A stretch of DNA of 15,545 nt from Collinsella sp. (GCA_019419405.1 DYAA01000020.1:1-15545), one strand, 5' to 3'. Counted from the stretch's first letter, positions 7,120 through 13,783 are shown. Notes: generated by a model not told the origin, from the sequence alone. A program made the numbers and translations.

Positions 7120-7746
7120 ATGGCAAAGTTTGAAGTAAAGAACAGCGAGGGCAAGAAGGTCGCCGAGGCCGAGCTCGCCGCTGAGGTGTACGGCATCGAG
7201 CCGAACATCCACGTTATGCACCACATCGTCAAGTGCCAGATGGCCTCTTGGCGTCAGGGCACCCAGTCCGCTAAGGGCCGCTCTGAGGTTTCCGGTGGCG
7301 GCAAGAAGCCTTGGCGTCAGAAGGGCACCGGCCGTGCCCGCCAGGGTTCCATCCGTGCTGCCCAGTGGCGTCACGGTGGCGTTGTCTTCGCCCCCAAGCC
7401 CCGTTCCTACGCTAAGCGTATGAACAACAAGGAGGTCAAGCTGGCTATGCGCTCTGCGCTGTCCGCCAAGCTGGCCGATGGCGAGCTCGTGCTCGTCGAC
7501 GACTACGGCTTCGAGAAGCCTTCCACCAAGGCTGCCGTCGCCATGCTCAAGGCTCTCGGCCTTGAGGGCAAGCGTCTGACCATCATCGTTCGCGATGAGG
7601 ACGTCAACGCCTACCTGTCGTTCCGCAACATTCCCAAGACGTTCATCATCACCGCCGATGAGGCCAACACCTACGACCTCGTCAACAACAACGCTGTGCT
7701 GATGCCCGCCGACATCGCCGCTCACTTCGGGGAGGTGCTTGCATAA
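7120..7746 (+). CDS. rplD: 50S ribosomal protein L4
   Basis: L4 binds 23S rRNA domain I and extends a loop into the peptide exit tunnel; in E. coli it also represses its own operon. The 208-residue sequence shows the conserved tunnel-loop region WRQKGTGRARQGSIRAAQWR (split across about residues 64-83) and GGVVFAPKPRSYAKRMNNKE after it. ATG 7120 has AAGGAG 11 nt upstream. It lies 46 nt after rplC, and its stop is immediately followed by the rplW ATG. Confidence 0.97.
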   Translation: MAKFEVKNSEGKKVAEAELAAEVYGIEPNIHVMHHIVKCQMASWRQGTQSAKGRSEVSGGGKKPWRQKGTGRARQGSIRAAQWRHGGVVFAPKPRSYAKRMNNKEVKLAMRSALSAKLADGELVLVDDYGFEKPSTKAAVAMLKALGLEGKRLTIIVRDEDVNAYLSFRNIPKTFIITADEANTYDLVNNNAVLMPADIAAHFGEVLA

Positions 7747-8034
7747 ATGACCGCCCACGAGATCATCATCCGTCCGATCGTGTCCGAGCGTTCCTTCTCC
7801 GGCATGGAGCAGAACAAGTACACGTTCGAGGTCGCCAAGGATGCTAACAAGTATCAGATCAAGGACGCTGTCGAGGAGATCTTCGGCGTCAAGGTCGTTC
7901 GCGTGAACACCCTGACGGTCAAGCCCAAGACCAAGCGCGTGCGCTATGTCGCCGGCAAGACCCGTTCTTGGAAGAAGGCCATCGTCACGCTGGCCGAGGG
8001 CGACACCATCGAGGTCTTTGGCAACCAGGCCTAA
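7747..8034 (+). CDS. rplW: 50S ribosomal protein L23
   Basis: L23 sits at the exit of the peptide tunnel and is the docking site for trigger factor and SRP. The 95-residue protein has the typical opening EIIIRPIVSERSF, the EIFGVKVVRVNTL segment and KRVRYVAGKTRSWKKAIVTL. ATG 7747 directly follows the rplD stop (TAAATG), with GGGGAGG inside the end of rplD as ribosome-binding site. It is the last gene of the first sub-cluster; a 179-base structured gap follows. Confidence 0.97.
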   Translation: MTAHEIIIRPIVSERSFSGMEQNKYTFEVAKDANKYQIKDAVEEIFGVKVVRVNTLTVKPKTKRVRYVAGKTRSWKKAIVTLAEGDTIEVFGNQA

Positions 8035-8051
8035 GACTCGCTGCTGTTGAG

Positions 8052-8096
8052 TGAGCTCATGCCTCCCAAATAGGGGAGGCGAGAGCTCAAGGTTTT
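8052..8096 (+). terminator. Strong two-part hairpin after rplW (possible attenuator)
   Basis: TGAGCTC (8052-8058) pairs with GAGCTCA (8083-8089), and GCCTCCC (8061-8067) pairs with GGGAGGC (8074-8080), giving 14 base pairs with one small internal loop and a 6-nt loop. TTTT follows three bases later at 8093-8096. The U-run is short, so this could be a partial terminator, an mRNA-end protector, or a protein-binding site rather than a full stop. Confidence 0.45.
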
Positions 8097-8109
8097 GGGC
8101 GTATAAAAT

Positions 8110-8134
8110 GGACACGCCCGGAACCGTGTATACG
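8110..8134 (+). promoter_or_regulatory. Putative internal promoter before rplB / shared motif, copy 2
   Basis: GGACACGCCCG, then GAA, then CCGTGTATAC (8110-8133) matches the motif upstream of rplC at 21 of 24 positions. TATACG at 8129-8134 is the candidate -10. It lies 80 nt before the rplB start and after a strong hairpin, so rplB onward may have its own transcription start. Confidence 0.45.
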
Positions 8135-8142
8135 TCCGGTGT

Positions 8143-8183
8143 CATCGCACCCGAGGCAGAACCTCGAATCCCTGTCTGCGATG
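8143..8183 (+). promoter_or_regulatory. Structured leader of rplB
   Basis: CATCGCA (8143-8149) pairs with TGCGATG (8177-8183), enclosing a second stem CGAGG (8152-8156) with CCTCG (8162-8166) and an asymmetric internal loop. It sits between the putative promoter and the rplB ribosome-binding site (GAAAGGG, 8201-8207). It is a plausible autoregulatory leader, by inference only. Confidence 0.4.
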
Positions 8184-8213
8184 GCTAACGGATTCCTATT
8201 GAAAGGGATTGTA

Positions 8214-9044
8214 ATGGCTGTAAAGCACCTTAAGCCGACCTCCGCTGGTAGGCGTTGGCAGACGATCTCCGACTTCTCCGAGATCACCTGCACCAAGCCC
8301 GAGAAGTCTCTTCTCGAGCCCCTGCCCAAGAAGGCCGGTCGTAACAACAACGGCCGCATCACCACCCGCCACCAGGGCGGCGGCGTGAAGCGTCGTTACC
8401 GCGTGATCGACTTCAAGCGCAACAAGGACGGCGTGCCCGCCAAGGTTGCCACGATCGAGTACGATCCGAACCGTTCCGCTCGCATCGCTCTGCTGCACTA
8501 CGCTGACGGTGAGAAGCGCTACATCCTGGCTCCCAAGGGCCTCGAGGTCGGTCAGACCATCATGTCCGGTTCTGACGCCGACATCAAGCCGGGCAACGCT
8601 CTGCCCCTCGCCGACATCCCCGTCGGTACGCTCATCCACGCCGTCGAGTTCCAGCCGGGCAAGGGCGCTGCTATCGCCCGTTCCGCCGGTAACTCCTGCC
8701 AGCTGATGGGTAAGGAGGGCAAGTACGCTATCGTCCGTATGCCTTCCTCCGAGATGCGCCGCATCCTCGTTACCTGCCGCGCCACCGTCGGTGAGGTCGG
8801 CAACGCCGATCACGCCAACATCGTCATCGGCAAGGCCGGCCGTAAGCGTCACTTGAACGTGCGCCCGACCGTCCGCGGTACCGTCATGAACCCTGTCGAC
8901 CACCCGCACGGCGGTGGCGAGGGCAAGAACCACACCTCTGGTCGTCCCTCTGTTACCCCCTGGGGTAAGCCGACGAAGGGCCTTCGTACGCGCAAGAAGA
9001 AGAAGGTCTCGAACCAGCACATCATTCGTCGCCGTAAGAAGTAA
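8214..9044 (+). CDS. rplB: 50S ribosomal protein L2
   Basis: L2 is required for subunit association and peptidyl transferase activity. The 276-residue protein opens MAVKHLKPTSAGRRW and carries NNNGRITTRHQGGG, SCQLMGKEGKYAIVRMPSSE (about residues 161-180) and the invariant VDHPHGGGEGKN near the C-terminus, ending in a basic tail. ATG 8214 is chosen because GAAAGGG lies 6 nt upstream and homology starts here; the frame is open to an ATG at 8139, but that extension lies in the leader and resembles nothing. It starts the second sub-cluster, which runs to rpsQ. Confidence 0.97.
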   Translation: MAVKHLKPTSAGRRWQTISDFSEITCTKPEKSLLEPLPKKAGRNNNGRITTRHQGGGVKRRYRVIDFKRNKDGVPAKVATIEYDPNRSARIALLHYADGEKRYILAPKGLEVGQTIMSGSDADIKPGNALPLADIPVGTLIHAVEFQPGKGAAIARSAGNSCQLMGKEGKYAIVRMPSSEMRRILVTCRATVGEVGNADHANIVIGKAGRKRHLNVRPTVRGTVMNPVDHPHGGGEGKNHTSGRPSVTPWGKPTKGLRTRKKKKVSNQHIIRRRKK

Positions 9045-9076
9045 TTTCGGATACCGAGTTTTAGGAGAAAGCACTT

Positions 9077-9337
9077 ATGAGCAGAAGTCTCAAAAAGGGC
9101 CCGTTCGTGGAGACTCGCCTTCTCTCGCGTATCACCGCGATGAACGAGGCTGGCAAGAAGGACGTCGTGAAGACCTGGTCCCGCGCGTCCACCATCTTCC
9201 CCGAGATGGTTGGTCACACCATCGCCGTCCACGACGGCCGCAAGCATGTGCCCGTGTATGTTACCGAGTCCATGGTTGGTCACAAGCTCGGCGAGTTCGC
9301 GCCGACTCGTACGTTCCGTGGCCACAAGGCCAAATAG
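9077..9337 (+). CDS. rpsS: 30S ribosomal protein S19
   Basis: S19 binds 16S rRNA in the small-subunit head with S13. The 86-residue protein shows MSRSLKKGPFVE, TWSRASTIFPEMVGHTIAVH and GHKLGEFAPTRTFRGH, ending shortly after that motif, so it has the short C-terminal tail (family commonly 88-95). TAGGAG lies about 10 nt before ATG 9077. It follows rplB by 32 nt. Confidence 0.97.
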   Translation: MSRSLKKGPFVETRLLSRITAMNEAGKKDVVKTWSRASTIFPEMVGHTIAVHDGRKHVPVYVTESMVGHKLGEFAPTRTFRGHKAK

Positions 9338-9351
9338 GGGGTTAACCGTAA

Positions 9352-9723
9352 ATGGCAACTAAGTCTATTGAAACTGAGGCCACCGAGGTTCGCGCCGTCG
9401 CTAAGTACGTGCGTGTTTCCCCCAGCAAGGCCCGCCTGGTGGTCGATCTGATCCGCCGCAAGCCTGTCGCTCAGGCCTTCGACATCCTCCACTTCTGCGA
9501 CCGCGCCGTCGCCGTGGATGTCGAGAAGGTTCTCCGTTCCGCCGTTGCGAACGCCGAGAACAACAACGGTCTGCGTGCCGACAACCTGGTTGTCGCCGCT
9601 GCCTATGTTGACGAGGGTCCGACGCTTAAGCGCATCCGTCCCCGCGCCAAGGGTTCCGCTTCTCGCATTCTGAAGCGTACTTCCCACATCACCGTCGTCG
9701 TTGCTCCTCGAAAGGAGGCGTAA
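9352..9723 (+). CDS. rplV: 50S ribosomal protein L22
   Basis: L22 lines the exit tunnel with L4 through a long beta hairpin. The 123-residue protein contains AKYVRVSPSKARLVVDLIR, the SAVANAENNNGL helix end, and the hairpin/C-terminal segment GPTLKRIRPRAKGSASRI. Its N-terminus has an extra 12-residue stretch (MATKSIETEATE) before the conserved core. GGGGG about 10 nt upstream of ATG 9352 serves as ribosome-binding site. The end of the gene carries the AGGAGG used by rpsC. Confidence 0.97.
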   Translation: MATKSIETEATEVRAVAKYVRVSPSKARLVVDLIRRKPVAQAFDILHFCDRAVAVDVEKVLRSAVANAENNNGLRADNLVVAAAYVDEGPTLKRIRPRAKGSASRILKRTSHITVVVAPRKEA

Positions 9724-9729
9724 AGCTGT

Positions 9730-10440
9730 ATGGGTCAGAAAGTCTACCCCACCGGCTTCCGTCTTGGCATCACCGAGAACTGGCGCTCCCGCTGGTTCGC
9801 AGAGAAGGATTACGCTAAGACCCTCGGTAACGATCTCGAGATCCGCAAGTACCTCGAGAAGCGTCTTTCCCGCGCAGCTGTCTCCCGCGTCGAGATCGAG
9901 CGCGCTGGCGATAAGGTGAAGGTCATCATCCTCACCGCTCGCCCCGGCGTTGTCATCGGTAAGAAGGGTGCCGAGATCGATACCCTCCGCACCGAGCTCG
10001 AGAAGGTTGCTGGCGTCTCCAAGGGCCAGCTCTCCGTCGACGTTGTCGAGATCAAGCGCCCCGAGCTCGACGCCAACCTCGTTGCTCAGTCTATCGCCGA
10101 GCAGCTCGAGGGCCGCGTTGCCTTCCGTCGCGCTATGCGCAAGGCTGTCCAGTCTGCCCGCAAGGCCGGCGCTAAGGGCATCCGTATCCAGTGCTCCGGT
10201 CGTCTCGGCGGTGCCGAGATGGGCCGTCGTGAGTGGTACCGCGAGGGTCGCGTGCCTCTGCACACCCTCCGTGCCAAGATCGACTACGGCACGGCTGTCG
10301 CCAGCACCACCATGGGCGCTTGCGGCGTGAAGGTCTGGATCTACCTGGGCGAGAAGCTCCCGGGCCAGCCTGTTCCCAACCCTGCACTCGAGGGCTCTTC
10401 CCGTCCTCGTCGTCGTAACTCCGAGAGGAGGGGTCAGTAG
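9730..10440 (+). CDS. rpsC: 30S ribosomal protein S3
   Basis: S3 sits at the mRNA entry pore and contributes helicase activity. The 236-residue protein opens MGQKVYPTGFRLGITENWRS, has the type II KH domain with the VIGKKGAEID loop, and the C-terminal signature GRLGGAEMGRREWYREGRVP followed by TLRAKIDYG. AGGAGG lies at the very end of rplV. The stop TAG at 10438-10440 overlaps the GTG start of rplP by one base. Confidence 0.97.
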   Translation: MGQKVYPTGFRLGITENWRSRWFAEKDYAKTLGNDLEIRKYLEKRLSRAAVSRVEIERAGDKVKVIILTARPGVVIGKKGAEIDTLRTELEKVAGVSKGQLSVDVVEIKRPELDANLVAQSIAEQLEGRVAFRRAMRKAVQSARKAGAKGIRIQCSGRLGGAEMGRREWYREGRVPLHTLRAKIDYGTAVASTTMGACGVKVWIYLGEKLPGQPVPNPALEGSSRPRRRNSERRGQ

Positions 10441-10943
10441 TGCTTGCCCCTAAGCGTATTCTTCACCGCAAGGTGCAGCGTGGCTCCATGAAGGGCCAGG
10501 CCAAGGGTAATACCGAGCTGCATTTCGGCGAGTTTGGTATCCAGGCTCTCGAGGCTCATTGGATCACCAACCGTCAGATCGAGGCCGCTCGTATTGCCAT
10601 GACCCGCTACATGAAGCGTGGCGGTCGTGTCTACATTACGATCTTCCCCGATAAGCCCATCACCAAGAAGCCTGCCGAGACTCGCATGGGTTCTGGTAAG
10701 GGTAACCCCGAGGAGTGGGTGGCCGTCGTCAAGCCCGGCCGCATCATGTTCGAGGTCAAGGGCGTGCCCGAGGAGGTCGCTCGCGAGGCTCTGCGTCTTG
10801 CACAGCACAAGCTTCCCATCAAGACCAAGATTGTTGCTGCCAAGAACGCTGAGCAGCGCATCGAGAAGGAGATGGCTGAGGAGGCCGCTCTCGAGGCCAA
10901 GTGGGCTGCTGAGGACGCCGCCGCCGCCAAGGAGGAGAACTAA
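10440..10943 (+). CDS. rplP: 50S ribosomal protein L16 with long charged C-terminal tail
   Basis: L16 helps shape the A-site of the large subunit. The core matches the family: KRILHRKVQRGSMKG, FGIQALEAHWITNRQIEAAR, GKGNPEEWVAVVKPGRIMFE and KLPIKTKIV. The start is GTG at 10440, overlapping the rpsC stop as TAGTG, with GAGGAGGGG just upstream. At 167 residues it is longer than the usual 136-145: residues from about 133 to 167 form an Ala/Glu/Lys-rich tail that should be helical and acidic overall. The stop TAA overlaps the rpmC ATG (TAATG). Confidence 0.97.
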   Translation: MLAPKRILHRKVQRGSMKGQAKGNTELHFGEFGIQALEAHWITNRQIEAARIAMTRYMKRGGRVYITIFPDKPITKKPAETRMGSGKGNPEEWVAVVKPGRIMFEVKGVPEEVAREALRLAQHKLPIKTKIVAAKNAEQRIEKEMAEEAALEAKWAAEDAAAAKEEN

Positions 10944-11158
10944 TGAAGCCCGCAGAGATTCGTGAGCTCTCGGACGCTCAGCTCGTTGAGAAGCTGAAGG
11001 AAATGCGCGCCGAGCTCTTTAACCTTCGTTTCCAGATGGCCACCAGCCAGCTGGACAACACCGCTCGCGTCAACACCGTGAAGAAGGACATCGCTCGCGT
11101 CCTCACGGAGCAGCGCGCCCGCGAGATCGCAGCGGAGAAGTCCGCTGTCGCCGAGTAG
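10943..11158 (+). CDS. rpmC: 50S ribosomal protein L29
   Basis: L29 lies near the tunnel exit beside L23. The 71-residue, mostly helical protein has IRELSDAQLVEKLKEMRAEL followed by FNLRFQMATSQLDN and RVNTVKKDIARVLTEQR, all typical. The start ATG overlaps the rplP stop by one base, so translation is probably coupled. Confidence 0.96.
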   Translation: MKPAEIRELSDAQLVEKLKEMRAELFNLRFQMATSQLDNTARVNTVKKDIARVLTEQRAREIAAEKSAVAE

Positions 11159-11174
11159 GACCTAAGGAGAGAAC

Positions 11175-11435
11175 ATGACTGATTCGCGTAACTCGCGTAA
11201 GGTCCGTACGGGTGTCGTTACCTCCGTCTCCGGTGCCAAGACCATTGTTGTCACCATCACCGAGCGCAAGCGTCACCCCAAGTACGGCAAGATGATGACC
11301 AGCTCCAAGAAGCTGCACGCTCACGACGAGGAGTGCACGGCTGGCGTGGGCGACACCGTCCGCGTTATGGAGACCCGTCCTATGTCCAAGATGAAGCGTT
11401 GGCGCCTCATCGAGGTCGTCGAGCGCGCTAAATAA
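11175..11435 (+). CDS. rpsQ: 30S ribosomal protein S17
   Basis: S17 is a primary 16S rRNA-binding OB-fold protein. The 86-residue sequence has RKVRTGVVTSVSGAKTIVV, RKRHPKYGKMM, the KLHAHDEE segment and ETRPMSKMKRWRLIEVVE. AAGGAGAG lies just upstream of ATG 11175. In E. coli rpsQ is the last gene of the S10 operon; here a 118-base structured gap follows. Confidence 0.97.
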   Translation: MTDSRNSRKVRTGVVTSVSGAKTIVVTITERKRHPKYGKMMTSSKKLHAHDEECTAGVGDTVRVMETRPMSKMKRWRLIEVVERAK

Positions 11436-11462
11436 GCAGTCGCTCTTACGACTTGTACGTTT

Positions 11463-11528
11463 CCGAAGATGTGCGTATGCCTGGCTTGCATACCACGGGC
11501 CGTATAAAGGCTGCGCACCTCTCTTCGG
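11463..11528 (+). promoter_or_regulatory. Branched RNA structure between rpsQ and rplN
   Basis: CCGAAGA (11463-11469) pairs with TCTTCGG (11522-11528) and GTGCG (11471-11475) with CGCAC (11514-11518), forming a closing stem. Inside are GTATGC/GCATAC (11475-11480/11488-11493, sharing one G with the outer stem) and ACGG/CCGT (11495-11503), plus TATAAA at 11503-11508. The structure ends about 8 nt before the rplN ribosome-binding site (GGAGGA). It sits exactly at the S10/spc operon boundary known from E. coli. It may be a regulatory leader, a processing site, or a promoter region. Confidence 0.5.
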
Positions 11529-11553
11529 TTCTTAGTTCGGAGGAACATCTACC

Positions 11554-11922
11554 ATGATTCAGATGCAAACCATGCTGAACGTCGCCGACAACTCCGGCGC
11601 TCGCAAGATTCGCTGCATCAAGGTGCTTGGCGGTTCCAAGCGTCGTTATGCAGGCATCGGCGATGTGTTCATCGGTGCTGTCCAGGAGGCTACCCCTGGC
11701 GCCAACGTCAAGAAGAAGGACGTTGTCCGTTGCGTCGTCGTTCGCACCGTTAAGGAGATCCGCCGCAAGGATGGCTCCTACATTCGCTTTGATGAGAACG
11801 CCTGCGTTGTCATCAACAACGATGGTTCGCCCGTCGGCACCCGTATCTTCGGGCCCGTCGCTCGCGAGCTTCGTGACAAGAAGTACATGAAGATCGTCTC
11901 GCTCGCTCCCGAGACCCTGTAG
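11554..11922 (+). CDS. rplN: 50S ribosomal protein L14
   Basis: L14 forms part of the intersubunit bridge with 16S rRNA and binds L19. The 122-residue protein matches closely: MIQMQTMLNVADNSGARKI, the GGSKRRYAGIGD segment, RFDENACVVINNDGSPVGTR and IFGPVARELRDKKYMKIVSL. TCGGAGGA gives a strong ribosome-binding site before ATG 11554. Confidence 0.97.
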   Translation: MIQMQTMLNVADNSGARKIRCIKVLGGSKRRYAGIGDVFIGAVQEATPGANVKKKDVVRCVVVRTVKEIRRKDGSYIRFDENACVVINNDGSPVGTRIFGPVARELRDKKYMKIVSLAPETL

Positions 11923-11935
11923 TTAGGGGAGATAT

Positions 11936-12241
11936 ATGTATATCAAGAAGGGCGATAAGGTCCAGGTTCTCTCTGGTAAGGATCGCGGCAAGCAGGGCGT
12001 TGTCCTGCGTGCTCTCCCCGCCGAGAACAAGGTCGTTGTCGAGGGCGTTTCGGTCGTCAAGAAGGCCGTCAAGCCCAACGCTGCCAACCAGCAGGGCGGC
12101 ATCGTTTCGCAGGAGGCTCCCATCGACGCCTCCAACGTCAATCTCGTCTGCCCCGAGTGCGGTAAGGTTACCCGCGTCGGTCACGAGAAGGACGGCAAGA
12201 ACAAGCTGCGCGTCTGCAAGAAGTGCGGCCACAAGTTCTAA
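11936..12241 (+). CDS. rplX: 50S ribosomal protein L24, zinc-ribbon form
   Basis: L24 is one of two assembly-initiator proteins of the large subunit. The 101-residue protein has the KOW motif (KGDKVQVLSGKDRGKQGVVL, about residues 5-24) and the NQQGG and NLVCPECGKVTRVG segments. Four cysteines, C72, C75, C94 and C97, form two CxxC pairs, so this is the zinc-binding form. GGGGAG precedes ATG 11936. In most bacteria rplE follows; here the transcript ends at a terminator 29 nt downstream. Confidence 0.97.
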   Translation: MYIKKGDKVQVLSGKDRGKQGVVLRALPAENKVVVEGVSVVKKAVKPNAANQQGGIVSQEAPIDASNVNLVCPECGKVTRVGHEKDGKNKLRVCKKCGHKF

Positions 12242-12269
12242 CCTGCCCGCAACATCAAGTTGCTAGCAA

Positions 12270-12302
12270 AGGCCCGGATGCCACGGCACCCGGGCCTTTT
12301 TC
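12270..12302 (+). terminator. Rho-independent terminator after rplX
   Basis: GGCCCGG (12271-12277) pairs with CCGGGCC (12290-12296), with extra TGC/GCA pairing inside, followed by TTTTTT (12297-12301 plus context). It is a textbook strong terminator and closes the ribosomal protein cluster before rplE would appear. Confidence 0.92.
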
Positions 12303-12419
12303 TATCCCCACTCGATGGCTTCGGTTCTGCCGTCCCGTCATTCCGGTTGCATCCAGTTTTCGGTGCCGTCTCGAATCGAGTGCCGCCAGGTGATACCCTG
12401 TCGCGTTTCGTCGGCTTCG

Positions 12420-12488
12420 GGGACAAAAGTCGGGACAACTCCAAAAACTATTTTCGAACTCAGGGCTTTGAGTTTTTGTTTTTGTCCC
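12420..12488. repeat. Nested palindrome
   Basis: GGGACAAAA (12420-12428) pairs with TTTTGTCCC (12480-12488); within it CAAAAACT (12442-12449) pairs with AGTTTTTG (12471-12478), and CTCA/TGAG can pair further in. Three concentric stems in 69 bases suggest a structured repeat unit. On the + strand the T-rich right side could also act in termination. Confidence 0.6.
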
Positions 12489-12859
12489 AAAGGGCGCGGC
12501 GGGATGCCTTTGGAGGCTCGATAGCGCCGAAAACGCCCGTTTTGAAACTTAAATGCCTTTTCGCGTGCAAGCCGCCAGCTGCAATAGGAAGTGAATCAAC
12601 GCAGGTGGCTTTCAAGCAGTTTGCAAAACTGCAGGTCGCAGGTCTTCATTGCCAGTAGGAGAAATGAGTAGTCTCAGGTGGCTTGCCCATGAGTTGACGA
12701 ACGGGATTTGAGATTACGCTGACGTCCGGAAACGCTTCGAGCACGGCGTTACGTTTTTGGGGTTTGGGCGTAGCCCCTGCACCCGCGAGCGCGGGCCTTA
12801 AGCCCGCCGAGAGGGTGACGCGTCGAAAACGAAGGGGAAAGAGAGAAGGGGCCGTCCCT

Positions 12860-12912
12860 ATCATTCAGGTTGCGACCGAAGAAGACAAGGAGACCCCCTG
12901 AGCCTGAATGAT
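12860..12912. repeat. 10-bp inverted repeat
   Basis: ATCATTCAGG (12860-12869) is the exact reverse complement of CCTGAATGAT (12903-12912), 33 bases apart. The sequence just before it, GGCCGTCCC, resembles the GGGACGG core in the hairpin repeats near 2780 and 4050. It could mark the end of a degraded element. Confidence 0.5.
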
Positions 12913-13008
12913 GCCCCACAGACCGCGTCCGACCGAGCTCAAGCCGAGCTTTTCCTGACGTCCGCCTTCGCGAAGATGATGGCTGGATTGGCTATGGATT
13001 GGCAACAC

Positions 13009-13462
13009 TTATTTGGACGATTCCGGGAGGGACGGCCCCGCCTCCCTGAACTCGACCGGCGACATGTAGCCCAGCGTCGAGTGGATCCTGAAGTTGTTGT
13101 ACCAGTGCACGTAATCCAAGAGCTTGGCTCGGAGCTCGCGCGTCCCTCCTCGGTCCTTCGGAGTGGCCGACGATCTCCCCGTTGCAGAGGTCGACGAGCA
13201 GGCAGACGTAGTTCCACGACGCCCCGACGCGCACGCAGACCAAGTCGCTGCATATATGGGTGCACGGCGCCCTGCCGCCGAAGCCGCGCGCGACGACGTT
13301 CGACACGTCGGCCTCGTTGACCGCCCCGGGGTGCGCCTTGAACCTCTTCCTGCCGTATGCGCCGGCCAGGCCGTTCTCCCTCATGATGCGGCAGACGCGG
13401 CGCCGGCTGACGGTAACGCCCGACCTCCCGGGCGACGCCTTGATCTTGCGCGATCCGTTCCG
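13009..13462 (-). pseudogene. IS3-family transposase (OrfB) remnant, internally deleted
   Basis: On the - strand the reading starts near 13462 with GSRKIKASPGRSGVTVSRRR and continues RVCRIMRENGLAGAYGRKRF, HICSDLVCVRVGASWNY and VDLCNGEIVGHS, which is the DDE integrase core of IS3-group OrfB including its first aspartate. Near 13140-13160 the match jumps in another frame to ELRAKLLDYVHWYNNFRIHS and TLGYMSPVEFREAGPSLPES, ending with TAA at 13009-13011. The piece that carries the second Asp and the catalytic Glu is missing. The 5' part (OrfA and the start of OrfB) is also missing at the junction with mtnN. This copy cannot be active. No clear terminal inverted repeats or target duplication are seen. 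Confidence 0.85.
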
Positions 13463-13463
13463 G

Positions 13464-13783
13464 CCCTTGCTGGCGGCGTGCGCCGCCGCGGCCGCCGTCG
13501 CCCCCGACATTAAGGTCCTCAAGGGCCGCGTCGTCTCCGGCGACCAGTTCGTCTCGCCCGCGGAACAGAAGGAGCGAATCCTCGCGACCTTCGGCGACCT
13601 GTGCTGCGAGATGGAGGGCTGCACCATCGCGCAGGCCGCTTATCTCAACGGCGTGCCCCTCGTCGTCGTGCGCGCCATCAGCGACAAGCCCTGCGCCGAG
13701 GGCCGGGTCGTGACTACAACACCTTCGAGAAGAAGGCCGCCTGCGACTGCGCCCGCATCGCCGCGCGCATGGTTAAGCTTTAG
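13464..13783 (+). pseudogene. mtnN: MTA/SAH nucleosidase remnant (3' end), truncated and frameshifted
   Basis: The intact enzyme cleaves 5'-methylthioadenosine and S-adenosylhomocysteine, recycling adenine and making the AI-2 precursor. Visible is LLAACAAAAAVAPDIKVLKG, then RVVSGDQFVSPAEQKERI, CCEMEGCTIAQAAYLNGVPL and VVVRAISDKPCAEGR, covering roughly the C-terminal 40% including the MEG substrate-binding and SD catalytic segments. After GRVV the frame is lost: DYNTFEKKAACDCARIAARM continues one frame over to TAG 13781-13783, consistent with loss of one base near 13710-13715. The N-terminal part is absent because the IS remnant abuts it near 13462. Either event alone would inactivate the gene. 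Confidence 0.85.

Larger units (their letters stand above)
12303..13008. other. Gene-poor island between the rplX terminator and the IS remnant
   Basis: No convincing gene is seen in about 700 bases. The frames that stay open (for example 12303-12658 on +, 12646-12864 on -) lack ribosome-binding sites and recognisable motifs. The stretch holds nested palindromes at 12420-12488, a GCGGGC/GCCCGC hairpin at 12791-12807, and a 10-bp inverted repeat at 12860-12912. It looks like accumulated intergenic repeats or decayed mobile DNA. Confidence 0.6.

Noticed and set aside
12260..12658. 132-codon + frame starting inside the rplX terminator
   Set aside because: It runs through a terminator and a nested palindrome, has no ribosome-binding site and no recognisable motif.
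12646..12864. 72-codon - strand frame ending THFSYWQ
   Set aside because: No ribosome-binding site before its ATG, which lies in an inverted repeat; composition fits repeat-derived DNA. It may be part of a dispersed repeat.
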